This document shows positions 1 through 5,638 of a stretch of 11,504 bases of DNA, in pieces. Below the pieces are notes generated by a model. That model was not told where the DNA came from, did no database searches, and saw only the letters and a program-made list of their open reading frames with translations. The position numbers and the translations under genes were made by a program. The stretch's first letter is position 1; each line of letters begins with the position of its first letter. Source of the stretch: Microcaldota archaeon. GTDB lineage: Archaea; Micrarchaeota; Micrarchaeia; Burarchaeales; Burarchaeaceae. The stretch spans positions 1 to 11,504 of the forward strand of contig QMVF01000011.1 in assembly GCA_003660965.1 (NCBI GenBank), given 5' to 3'.

Positions 1-1
1 A

Positions 2-835
2 GGCACGGGAAAGCTCAGGGTTACGGGCAAGATCAAGGACGGATTTCCAGAAGAGTATGTTCAGATTGGAAGCTACCACACAATTGAAATCATGCCGGGC
101 GAGCAGCTGTTCATAACCAAGCAGTGGAAGAATTACCAGCTGGAAAGGCTGAGGCAGGCTCAGGCTGAAAGCAGAAGGCCCAAGCTTGCCATTGTAGCTA
201 TGGATGACGAGAAGGCCACAGTTGCATTGGTAAAGGGCTTTGGAGTGCGCAAGGTTTGCGAGATTGAGAGCAAGGCGAGTAAGAGGGACAAGCCAAAGGC
301 ATTTGAGCAGGCGGTGAAAAAGTATTATGAGCAGATAATGAACAAAATTTCAAAGTACAAGCACCGCATCATAATAGCGGGCCCTGGATTTGACAAGGAC
401 AATTTCAAAAAATTCGTAAAGGCTCAGGAGCCAGAGCTGCTCAAGCGTCTTTCATTTGAAAGCTGCAGCAACCCTGAAATTACAGGGGTGCACGAGCTGC
501 TCAGGCAGGGCATAATTTCAAAAATAGCCAGTGAGGAGCGGGCTGCACGCGAGATGAGCCTTATGGATGCATTCATTTCAGCAGCCTCCAAGCAGGAGGG
601 GCTGGTTGCATACGGAAGAAAGGCCGTGAAGCAGGCCCTTGAGCTGGGTGCGGTTTCAAAACTGCTTGTAAATGACGAACTTCTGAGGCAGGAGAAAGAG
701 GTTGAGGAGCTTGTTAATTTATTTGAGGAAGTGAGTGGGCAGCATGCAGATGTCTTCAACTCGCAGGAGTATTCAGGCAGGCAGCTGGCGGGCTTTGGCG
801 GAATAGCCGCATTTTTGAAATTCAGAATCAATTAG
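2..835 (+). CDS. pelA: Pelota, mRNA surveillance / ribosome rescue factor (5' end outside window)
   Basis: Pelota (Dom34) binds the empty A site of stalled ribosomes with aEF1A and, with ABCE1, splits them. The reading frame is open from base 2, so the gene starts before the window; 277 codons are visible against about 340-355 in archaeal homologues. The first residues (KLRVTGKI, then EEYVQIGSYHTIEI and a K-W-K near residue 40) match the Sm-like N-terminal domain. The central domain follows (IIIAGPGFDKDNF), without the GGQ loop of the release factor aRF1, as expected for pelota. The C-terminal L7Ae-like domain runs from about AYGRKAVKQALELGAV to GFGGIAAFLKFRI. The TAG stop overlaps the TAA stop of the converging membrane protein gene. 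The internal ATG at 92 lies inside the conserved N-terminal domain and is not the start. Confidence 0.95.
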   Translation, partial: GTGKLRVTGKIKDGFPEEYVQIGSYHTIEIMPGEQLFITKQWKNYQLERLRQAQAESRRPKLAIVAMDDEKATVALVKGFGVRKVCEIESKASKRDKPKAFEQAVKKYYEQIMNKISKYKHRIIIAGPGFDKDNFKKFVKAQEPELLKRLSFESCSNPEITGVHELLRQGIISKIASEERAAREMSLMDAFISAASKQEGLVAYGRKAVKQALELGAVSKLLVNDELLRQEKEVEELVNLFEEVSGQHADVFNSQEYSGRQLAGFGGIAAFLKFRIN

Positions 836-1368
836 CCAATCCCTTTTTTCAAATAATAGAGCTTGGTAAGATCATAGCCTATTGTGTAAAGCGTGAATGC
901 TATGAAAGGCGTCCAGATGCTGGTAAGCAGGCCATAGGCTGCAGTTATTGCAGGGTAGTGGAGCATAACCTCGCTGAGCAGGAACCTCCAACCGGTTCTA
1001 TAAAGCCTCACATCATACTGGTCTTTGAATGCACCGAAGACTGCAAAAACCATAAAGAAGGAGATGAATATGGAGTAGTCAAATGGTGCGAAGAGCGGGA
1101 AGGAGAGGAGTATGATTATTGATGCAAGCAGATGGTTTATGTAGTCCACCTTGCCCCTTACAATCAAAGCAGCTATCATTGCCAGAATTACGTTTGCAAG
1201 CACAGGCTCGTAGCTCACCAGATACGCTCCAAGAATTCCAACTGCTATTCCTGTAGCCATTTCAGCTCCGTTGAACCACTTCAGACCATGCTCATCAAGC
1301 AAGTCTGCAACTTTCCTAAAGTAGCCAAACAGAGCAGAAGCAGCCATTAGGTAGATTATTTCATACAT
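832..1368 (-). CDS. Multi-pass membrane protein of unknown function
   Basis: This 178-residue protein is hydrophobic throughout, with about six predicted membrane segments: around residues 3-16, 36-52, 54-70, 80-98, 99-116 and 138-165. Short charged loops include DLLDEHGLKW near the N-terminus and KDQYDVRLYRTGWR before the last segments. I do not recognise the family, and no catalytic motif stands out. The ATG at 1368 is only 4 nt past the 3' end of the tRNA-Gly gene on the same strand, and no Shine-Dalgarno precedes it. Either the message is released from the tRNA by 3' processing, or translation starts at the in-frame ATG at 1347 (MAASALFGYF). The 3' end overlaps the pelota stop codon tail to tail. 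Confidence 0.8.
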   Translation of the reverse strand: MYEIIYLMAASALFGYFRKVADLLDEHGLKWFNGAEMATGIAVGILGAYLVSYEPVLANVILAMIAALIVRGKVDYINHLLASIIILLSFPLFAPFDYSIFISFFMVFAVFGAFKDQYDVRLYRTGWRFLLSEVMLHYPAITAAYGLLTSIWTPFIAFTLYTIGYDLTKLYYLKKGIG

Positions 1369-1386
1369 TTAGTGCGGCCGCCGGGA

Positions 1387-1446
1387 TTTTCACCTTAGCG
1401 TTTCTTTCTTCCATAAACGCTTCTTTCTTTTCCAAAGAAAGAAGGG
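1387..1446 (-). other. tRNA-Gly T-loop intron at noncanonical position 59/60, 60 nt
   Basis: The BHB is complete. The outer helix is the T-stem CCGGG/CCCGG. The central 4-bp helix is TTCA (54-57) with TGAA (1392-1389). The bulges are AAC (1448-1446) and AAT (1388-1386), and the inner helix is CCTT (1445-1442) with AAGG (1396-1393). Cuts after the second base of each bulge give the T-loop TTCAAAT. Inside, an 11-bp hairpin (1444-1434 with 1430-1420) competes with the inner helix, and GCGTTT/AAACGC (1420-1415 with 1403-1398) can also pair. Noncanonical tRNA introns are known mainly from Thermoproteales and some DPANN, which have splicing endonucleases with broad specificity. Confidence 0.9.
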
Positions 1447-1467
1447 TTTGAACCCGGGCTACGAGAT

Positions 1468-1528
1468 ATTTGCGTTTTTCCGCATTTCTTTTCCGCGAAC
1501 GCTTTTCTTTTTGAAAGAAAAGGGTTCT
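1468..1528 (-). other. tRNA-Gly anticodon-loop intron at the canonical 37/38 position, 61 nt
   Basis: Exon bases TTGC (32-35) pair with GCAA (1473-1470) just before the 3' splice site, giving the 4-bp central helix. Three-base bulges flank it: CAA (1530-1528) and ATA (1469-1467). Cutting after the second base of each bulge leaves A37 and A38 joined in a normal 7-base loop. The outer helix is the anticodon stem CGAGA/TCTCG. The inner helix is weak (one G-C next to the bulge), so this is a relaxed BHB. Inside, a 9-bp hairpin (1522-1514 with 1510-1502) and a GCGTT/AACGC pairing can form. Confidence 0.88.
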
Positions 1529-1567
1529 TGGCAATCTCGAGTCCTAACCAGGCTAGACTACAGCCGC

Positions 1568-1589
1568 ATAAGGAACCAAGGTTCCTTAT
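1568..1589 (-). repeat. Perfect 10-bp palindrome abutting the tRNA 5' end
   Basis: ATAAGGAACC and GGTTCCTTAT are separated by two bases, and the palindrome ends immediately before tRNA position 1. It could be a protein-binding operator overlapping the candidate promoter, or a leader hairpin removed with the tRNA leader. It shares the GGAACC/GGTTCC arms of the hairpins further upstream. Confidence 0.6.
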
Positions 1590-1604
1590 TATCCTTCTTT
1601 TAAC
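1584..1604 (-). promoter_or_regulatory. Candidate box A for the tRNA-Gly transcript
   Basis: Two A/T-rich candidates read on the minus strand: GTTAAAAG (1604-1597), centred about 33 nt before the tRNA 5' end, and GATAATAAGG (1593-1584), centred about 23 nt before it. Either fits archaeal TATA-box spacing allowing for a leader of a few bases. Which one is used cannot be decided from sequence. Confidence 0.35.
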
Positions 1605-1611
1605 TTGCTAC

Positions 1612-1637
1612 GGTTCTTGCTATCTCCTAGCAGAACC
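1612..1637 (-). repeat. Hairpin with one bulged base
   Basis: In the minus-strand RNA, GGTTCT-GCTA pairs with TAGC-AGAACC around a GGAGA loop, with a single bulged A in the 3' arm: 10 bp in total. The GGTTCT arm matches one in the tandem hairpins at 1652-1720. Confidence 0.55.
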
Positions 1638-1651
1638 AAGTTCCTTTAAGG

Positions 1652-1720
1652 CCTCCTTATCAGAGACCTACGGTTTCCGATACCTTCCCTTATCAGAACC
1701 TCCAGCGGGTTCCGATACCT
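1652..1720 (-). repeat. Two tandem 34-35-nt hairpin repeats
   Basis: Unit 1 (1720-1686) and unit 2 (1685-1652) both begin AGGTATCGGAA and both contain CTGATAAGG near the end. Unit 1 folds as a 10-bp stem (TATCGGAACC with GGTTCTGATA) around a 7-base loop. Unit 2 folds as an 11-position stem with one A-C mismatch around a GTA loop. Both stems contain a G-U pair only if transcribed from the minus strand (A-C mismatches on the plus strand), which favours a minus-strand RNA. I recognise no known RNA family. Confidence 0.55.
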
Positions 1721-1738
1721 CCAGCCATCGAAGGCTGG
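1721..1738 (-). repeat. 6-bp hairpin, first of the array
   Basis: CCAGCC and GGCTGG flank a six-base loop, directly next to the tandem hairpins. It is the 5'-most stem-loop of the array in the minus-strand direction and lies 47 nt after the HIT gene stop. Confidence 0.45.
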
Positions 1739-1773
1739 CACAACATCTCCACTAAATACTGACTTCAATACTT

Positions 1774-1778
1774 AAAAA
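1774..1778 (-). terminator. Possible T-run terminator after the HIT gene
   Basis: The minus strand reads TATTTTTAAG starting about 6 nt after the HIT stop codon. Archaeal transcription commonly ends at short T-runs without a hairpin. One run of five T is weak evidence. Confidence 0.25.
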
Positions 1779-1784
1779 TATGCT

Positions 1785-2198
1785 TTAAAGCGACTCTTCG
1801 AGCTTCTTCCTGTACTCCTCCTGCTCATCTTTGCTCTCATACTTCTTCCTGCTCCAGTCAAAGTGCATATTGTCCATAGTGAAGCGCGGTATGAGGTGCA
1901 CATGAGCATGGAACACCAGCTGGCCTGCAGCCTTTCCAATATTGTGCACGAGGTTAATACCATCCGCGCCAGTTGCTCTCTTAACTGCCTTGCCCACTTT
2001 CACAGATGCTTTGGCAAGCGCAACACCCTCCTCCTCGGGCATGTCGAGCACAGCCTCATAGTGCTTTTTCGGTATAACCAGCGCATGGCCCTTGTTAACC
2101 GGGTTTATATCAAGGAATGCAATGCAGTGCTCATCCTCGTAAATTCTTGCAGCATTCATCTCGCCCTTTGCAATCTTGCAGAATATGCAGTCCTCCAT
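1785..2198 (-). CDS. HIT (histidine triad) family nucleotide-binding hydrolase, HINT-like
   Basis: HIT/HINT proteins hydrolyse nucleoside phosphoramidates or related adenylated compounds as soluble dimers; the physiological substrate here is unknown. The 137-residue length is typical. The N-terminal CIFCKI supplies the CxxC zinc ligands (C4, C7). Conserved DINPVNKGHALVIPKKH follows at about 30-46, and the triad QLVFHAHVHLIPR ends at about 105, with HAHVH at 97-101 and the central His as the nucleophile. The C-terminal tail after 110 is charged. I chose the ATG at 2198, 10 nt after the minD stop, because GAGGTGA, overlapping that stop, gives a good ribosome binding site and the protein then begins MEDCIFCKI. 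The longer frame from 2243 would overlap minD and add no conserved sequence. It is co-transcribed with minD. Confidence 0.93.
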   Translation of the reverse strand: MEDCIFCKIAKGEMNAARIYEDEHCIAFLDINPVNKGHALVIPKKHYEAVLDMPEEEGVALAKASVKVGKAVKRATGADGINLVHNIGKAAGQLVFHAHVHLIPRFTMDNMHFDWSRKKYESKDEQEEYRKKLEESL

Positions 2199-2208
2199 AA
2201 CTCTCACC

Positions 2209-2994
2209 TCACTCCCCGCCGAAAAGCCGCGATAGCCATGCAAAGAAGCGGGCCATCATTCCACCCCTCCCCTTAACGCCCGCAGCCTTGCCCGAAAAGC
2301 CAAGCTCTGTTGCAAGCTGCTGGAAGCTTCTGCTTGCCTTTGATTTTGGGGCATAAAGCACAGCTGGCATCTTTGCGGAAATGCTCTCAGGAACCGCCCT
2401 GTCCTCCTTGATGCTCACAAGTATGGGCACATTGCACGTGCTCTCAATTTCCTTTTCATGCATCTCGTACCTTTTGTTCTGCACCCTGTTCAGGACAAGC
2501 CCATCAACCTTCACGCCCTTCTTCCTGGCAATCTCTATGATTTTAACAGCGCTCATAACGCTCGGTATGTCGGGCGTGACCACAACTATTGTCTCATTGC
2601 AGCTTGAAAGTATTTCCTCAACTCCGGATGCAATCCCGGGCGGCGAGTCTATTATGAAAGAGCGGTAGGTTGCGGCTTTCAAAACATCTTTGAGCTTGGA
2701 CATCTTCACATTACTGCTGTATTCAAGCGTAGAAGGCACAACCCGCATGCCTGTAGCCGGATGAACTATGGTGACCTGCTCCAAGCCACACTTGGCAGCC
2801 AGCACGCTCTGCAGACCAGCTGTATAGCCCCACAGGCCAAGGTGAAGGCCCACGCTCGGGTTTCCCAGGTCCCCGTCCACCAGCACCATTTCCTTGCCAT
2901 TTGATGCAGCTATGGCTCCAAGGTTTACTGAAAGCGTGGTCTTGCCCACTCCGCCTTTGCCAGAAAGGATGCTTATAATTCGCTTTTCTGCCAT
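2209..2994 (-). CDS. minD: MinD/ParA-superfamily P-loop ATPase with C-terminal membrane-targeting helix
   Basis: This is a 261-residue deviant Walker ATPase. The GKGGVGKTT P-loop with signature Lys lies at 12-20, the switch I region VDGDLGNPS at 39-47, and the Walker B/switch II IIDSPPG at 114-120. VLNRVQNKR near 190 belongs to the base-recognition region. After a Gly-rich linker the protein ends in MMARFFAWLSRLFGGE, an amphipathic helix like the membrane-targeting sequence of MinD, so ATP-dependent membrane association is likely. Archaea lack a clear MinE/MinC system; archaeal MinD homologues can act in positioning surface structures rather than division. The start at 2994 has AGGTA about 7 nt upstream and a box A about 45 nt upstream. 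It is the first gene of the minD-HIT unit. Confidence 0.92.
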   Translation of the reverse strand: MAEKRIISILSGKGGVGKTTLSVNLGAIAASNGKEMVLVDGDLGNPSVGLHLGLWGYTAGLQSVLAAKCGLEQVTIVHPATGMRVVPSTLEYSSNVKMSKLKDVLKAATYRSFIIDSPPGIASGVEEILSSCNETIVVVTPDIPSVMSAVKIIEIARKKGVKVDGLVLNRVQNKRYEMHEKEIESTCNVPILVSIKEDRAVPESISAKMPAVLYAPKSKASRSFQQLATELGFSGKAAGVKGRGGMMARFFAWLSRLFGGE

Positions 2995-3032
2995 GACGTT
3001 ACCTGCAGGGAATGATACTCATCAATAGCCTG

Positions 3033-3045
3033 CATAAATTATAAA
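3033..3045 (-). promoter_or_regulatory. Box A promoter of the minD-HIT operon
   Basis: The minus strand reads TTTATAATTTATG, close to the archaeal box A consensus. It sits about 45 nt before the minD ATG and directly after the TAA of the upstream gene. It predicts a leader of about 20 nt that contains the AGGTA ribosome binding site. Confidence 0.6.
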
Positions 3046-3046
3046 C

Positions 3047-4756
3047 TTAATCCGCCTTCATAAGCTTCTTCAGGCTCCTTGCATACTCAAGCCTTTCCTC
3101 GTTGAAGCTGGCTCCCCCACCATCTCTTCTTCTATTGTAAAGCAGATAACCCACCACAAGCGCAATTATCAGAAGGCCGAGCATTGTAACATCTGCGGGC
3201 TTTAGCGAGATGAGAGCAGCTGAGGGCGGCGGGGCTTCGGCAGGCTGCAGGACCACTATGGGAAGGCGCGCGCTCACCTGCCCATCATCCGTAAATACCA
3301 AAAGCCTTACCAGCTGGGACTCAAGAGCATCTTCAGGCACTGTCAAATCAAAGCGCGCGGTGAATGCGCTGCGGGGCTGGAGAGTAACCAACAGATAGTT
3401 GGGCTCAACTATGAAGCCAGCAGGGGCCTCCAGAGTCATGGAAACCTCCAGTGGCTCCTCGCCAACATAAAGCATGCTTGCGCTCACCTGCCCCTTTTCA
3501 CCAGGCTTGATTGCAGCTGCGCTGAGGTCAGTTATCAAAACCAATTCAGAAAGATCCACCCTCTTTGCTATTTCTATGCTGTATGCATACCAGTTCACAT
3601 AGGGCGAGTACTCGCTGAGAACCCCATCAATGGTATAGCTGAGCTTAAGCTCCTCGTTTGAAAGCAGCTCAGGCACCTCCCACAGCAGCGCCTTCCTCCC
3701 CTCTATCTGCTTGATTTCTCCAGGCTTGTCCATGAATGCAACCTGTTCGCCCTCAAGCTCCTGAGGCACTGTATCTTCAAACATCAGCCTCTCAATCTTC
3801 TTCTGGGCACTGTTTCTTATTGCCACGTTTACTGTAGTCTTCCTATTAACCCTATCTACCTCAACTGTTCTCAGAACAACTGGAGCAGGCCTCTCGCCCC
3901 CTGCATTCTTCACTCTCACCACCATGAAGTCAGAGCTCTTGCCGCCCTCATCCTTTGCATCCACCCGCACCAAATAATCGCCTACTTGTGCATCCTGCGG
4001 AATTGAAATCGCAACATCCATGTTTCTGGTCTCACCCGGCATTACTGTGGTCTTATCATTGCTAACCGCAATCCAGTCCTGAGCAATTCCCTGCACCTCT
4101 ATTTCAACCACCTGCTCAGTATCGCGCCTGTTTGTAAATTGAACTCCCTGTATTGCAGACTGGCCAGGTACAACTTCCTTAAGAACCGGGAATTTTACAA
4201 AATCAACAGGCCCTCCAATTATGGGCGTGATTTCAGGCGGGAGTACTACGGGCTTTTCGCCAAGCTCCTGCTTGCCCGGCTCAAGCGGCGGGCCCGAGGC
4301 TCCCCCTCCCTTTGGTATTATGATTTCGAAATTAAGGCTCAACTCATTTGATACATTGGTGGATGCATTGTAGGGCGTGAAGGTTACGTTTGCCTTTGCA
4401 ACATAGTCACCAGCAGGCCAGCCATTGCTGTTCCAGCTCTTAATTTGAACCTTCTGCTGGTTTGGTGCAATTGAAGTAGGGGTGTAATTTATAGTATCTA
4501 TCAACGTATTACTCGAGTTGAAAATGTATACTCTTGCAGTTGCAGTGGTCTGCGCATTTCCAATATTCTCAAAAGTTACTGAGAATGACACGGTTTCGCC
4601 CTGCTGAACCTCGTCCTCTGTAATTGAAAGATCATTAAGCACGATTTGTGATGCAACCTGGGCAGATACGAATAAAACACTGCCCACAACCTGAGCAATT
4701 GAAATAGTTGTCAGAAGAAGAATAAGACAGATTACTGCTCTGGTCGCGTTGTTCAT
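3047..4756 (-). CDS. Secreted-domain membrane protein with tandem Ig-like beta-sandwich domains and C-terminal anchor
   Basis: This 569-residue type I membrane protein has a hydrophobic N-terminus (about 7-32; signal peptide, possible cut after AQVAS). A CARDB-like beta-sandwich with most of the N-x-S/T sequons follows at about 38-148, then a Gly/Pro-rich linker (about 149-185). Three further beta-sandwich-like regions follow at about 190-285, 290-385 and 410-505; the second of the four resembles NEW3-type domains (PGQSAIQGVQFTNRRDTEQ; VMPGETRNMDV). A membrane helix lies at about 522-540, then RRR and a roughly 29-residue cytoplasmic tail (FNEERLEYARSLKKLMKAD). A role as a surface scaffold or adhesin is inference. 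I start at 4756 because a box A lies 29 nt upstream, which would make the message leaderless; the ATG at 4774 adds only six residues. Confidence 0.82.
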   Translation of the reverse strand: MNNATRAVICLILLLTTISIAQVVGSVLFVSAQVASQIVLNDLSITEDEVQQGETVSFSVTFENIGNAQTTATARVYIFNSSNTLIDTINYTPTSIAPNQQKVQIKSWNSNGWPAGDYVAKANVTFTPYNASTNVSNELSLNFEIIIPKGGGASGPPLEPGKQELGEKPVVLPPEITPIIGGPVDFVKFPVLKEVVPGQSAIQGVQFTNRRDTEQVVEIEVQGIAQDWIAVSNDKTTVMPGETRNMDVAISIPQDAQVGDYLVRVDAKDEGGKSSDFMVVRVKNAGGERPAPVVLRTVEVDRVNRKTTVNVAIRNSAQKKIERLMFEDTVPQELEGEQVAFMDKPGEIKQIEGRKALLWEVPELLSNEELKLSYTIDGVLSEYSPYVNWYAYSIEIAKRVDLSELVLITDLSAAAIKPGEKGQVSASMLYVGEEPLEVSMTLEAPAGFIVEPNYLLVTLQPRSAFTARFDLTVPEDALESQLVRLLVFTDDGQVSARLPIVVLQPAEAPPPSAALISLKPADVTMLGLLIIALVVGYLLYNRRRDGGGASFNEERLEYARSLKKLMKAD

Positions 4757-4779
4757 GCATATTATTTGCTGCATCGTGC

Positions 4780-4789
4780 CTATTATAAC
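4780..4789 (-). promoter_or_regulatory. Box A upstream of the Ig-like membrane protein gene
   Basis: The minus strand reads GTTATAATAG in the gap after the lipoprotein stop. Its centre is about 29 nt before the ATG at 4756 but only about 11 nt before the ATG at 4774, which supports the downstream start and a leaderless transcript. Confidence 0.5.
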
Positions 4790-4791
4790 TT

Positions 4792-5574
4792 TTAGGTTAC
4801 TGTAACAACCACTTTGAAGTAAGGTCTATCCAATCCAGTCTGGAACATTCCACCCTCGCTGTACAGCCCACCATATTCATCCTCCCATTCCTCAGATTTG
4901 TCAGAGGGCACCGGTGCATTAGTAACACCAACAGTATAAACTCCCTGCGGCGCATCATCTTCCACATTGAGAACCACGCTCACCTTCTGAGCCCATTCAT
5001 AAGTGAATACAGGGTAATTCGGACCTAGTAAAATGGCATCAGGCTCAACATCTACTGAAATGTAGTCAACTTCCTCGCCATTTGCATCCGCAACGCTGCT
5101 AGTAAGCCCAATGCCCTGCCATGCCTGCACACCCCACGCTGCAGTAAAGAAGGTTGCAAGCTCTATAGTATCACCCGGGAAAGTGATTACCTGCACATCC
5201 GCAGGGTATGCTCCAAAGCCTGCATACGATGTGCCGCTTGGAGTTTGAATAAGCGGAATTCCAACGCTCTCAAAATTCGGGTAGAATTCAGGCTGCTTGT
5301 AATATTCAGGCTCAATTGCAGCCATATCCCAGAACTCACCATATTTAATCTGGTTCCTGAGCTTGTAAAGGTCGCGCGGGAAAGGCGGAAGCTGCTCAAA
5401 TACAGTTTCATTCAAATAGTCAGGCCTTTCGGTAATTCCAGGCCCAGCAGGCCCTTCCTCTTGTGGTAGAGTTTGATTCACGTCCACATCTACAGGCGGC
5501 TGCTGCGGGCAGCCTGCCATCAGCAATAGTAGGACTAAAGAAGCAGCTATCAATTCGCAGTGGTTTTTCACCAT
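4792..5574 (-). CDS. Exported lipoprotein, paralogue of the gene at 6391-7242; function unknown
   Basis: This 260-residue protein starts with a signal sequence ending in a lipobox (LLLLMAGC, Cys22), so it is probably lipid-anchored on the outer face of the membrane. A Pro/Glu-rich linker follows to about residue 53. The domain after it aligns with the paralogue through shared blocks: LPPFPRDLYKL, YYKQPEFY, the G-x-Y turn near GAYPADV, a DVEPDAILLGPNYPVF segment, and DDAPQGVYTVGV. It looks all-beta C-terminally, with a PxGxY turn typical of Ig-like strands. GGGAG-like bases (GTGGGAGCG) precede the ATG. I do not recognise the family and see no catalytic motif. It is transcribed in the same direction as its neighbours with short gaps. 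Confidence 0.85.
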   Translation of the reverse strand: MVKNHCELIAASLVLLLLMAGCPQQPPVDVDVNQTLPQEEGPAGPGITERPDYLNETVFEQLPPFPRDLYKLRNQIKYGEFWDMAAIEPEYYKQPEFYPNFESVGIPLIQTPSGTSYAGFGAYPADVQVITFPGDTIELATFFTAAWGVQAWQGIGLTSSVADANGEEVDYISVDVEPDAILLGPNYPVFTYEWAQKVSVVLNVEDDAPQGVYTVGVTNAPVPSDKSEEWEDEYGGLYSEGGMFQTGLDRPYFKVVVTVT

Positions 5575-5610
5575 CTCACGCTCCCACTAGGACTATATGA
5601 AAAAGGAAAG

Positions 5611-5618
5611 AATAAAAA
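5611..5618 (-). promoter_or_regulatory. T-rich element: possible terminator and/or box A between two envelope genes
   Basis: The minus strand reads TTTTTATT about 20 nt after the stop of the 229-residue protein gene and about 40 nt before the lipoprotein ATG. A short CACT/AGTG stem precedes the T-run. The spacing fits either a T-run terminator for the first gene or a box A for the second. Confidence 0.3.
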
Positions 5619-5638
5619 CACTTAAGAGTGCTTCAGGC

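Larger units (their letters stand above)
1373..1567 (-). tRNA. tRNA-Gly(GCC) with two introns (37/38 and 59/60)
   Basis: On the minus strand the exons are 1567-1529, 1467-1447 and 1386-1373. Joined, they give a 74-nt tRNA. The acceptor stem GCGGCTG/CGGCCGC pairs fully, with one G-U. The linker is TA, the D-stem GTCT/GGAC, and the D-loop AGCCTGGTTA has A14, G18G19 and A21. The anticodon stem is CGAGA/TCTCG with loop TTGCCAA (anticodon GCC at 1532-1530). The variable loop is TAGC, the T-stem CCGGG/CCCGG, the T-loop TTCAAAT, and the discriminator A73. CCA is not encoded. Only removal of both introns restores the anticodon and T arms; the T-arm is split in the genome, so tRNA finders expecting an intact T-loop may miss the gene. 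It decodes GGC/GGU glycine codons once spliced by the archaeal tRNA splicing endonuclease. A box A candidate lies 23-33 nt upstream. Confidence 0.93.

Noticed and set aside
424-831. Minus-strand 135-codon ORF inside pelota
   Set aside because: It is antisense to conserved pelota sequence and has a Ser/Leu-rich composition typical of a frame shadow.
1374-1381. NotI-like GCGGCCGC as a cloning-vector scar
   Set aside because: The bases form the tRNA acceptor-stem 3' arm and the T-stem end, so they are native sequence.
1420-1522. Pyrimidine/purine hairpins taken as terminators or a MITE
   Set aside because: Both hairpins lie inside the two tRNA-Gly introns, bounded by BHB splice motifs that restore a full cloverleaf, so the tRNA explains them.
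1652-1720. Tandem repeats as a CRISPR array
   Set aside because: Only two units, directly adjacent without spacers, and diverged from each other; no cas genes in the window.
1528-1755. Plus-strand 75-codon ORF over the tRNA 5' exon and hairpin array
   Set aside because: It crosses a well-supported minus-strand tRNA gene, and its repeats come from the hairpin units.
1863-2276. Plus-strand 137-codon ORF over the HIT gene
   Set aside because: It is antisense to a clear HIT protein and has no recognisable domain or promoter.
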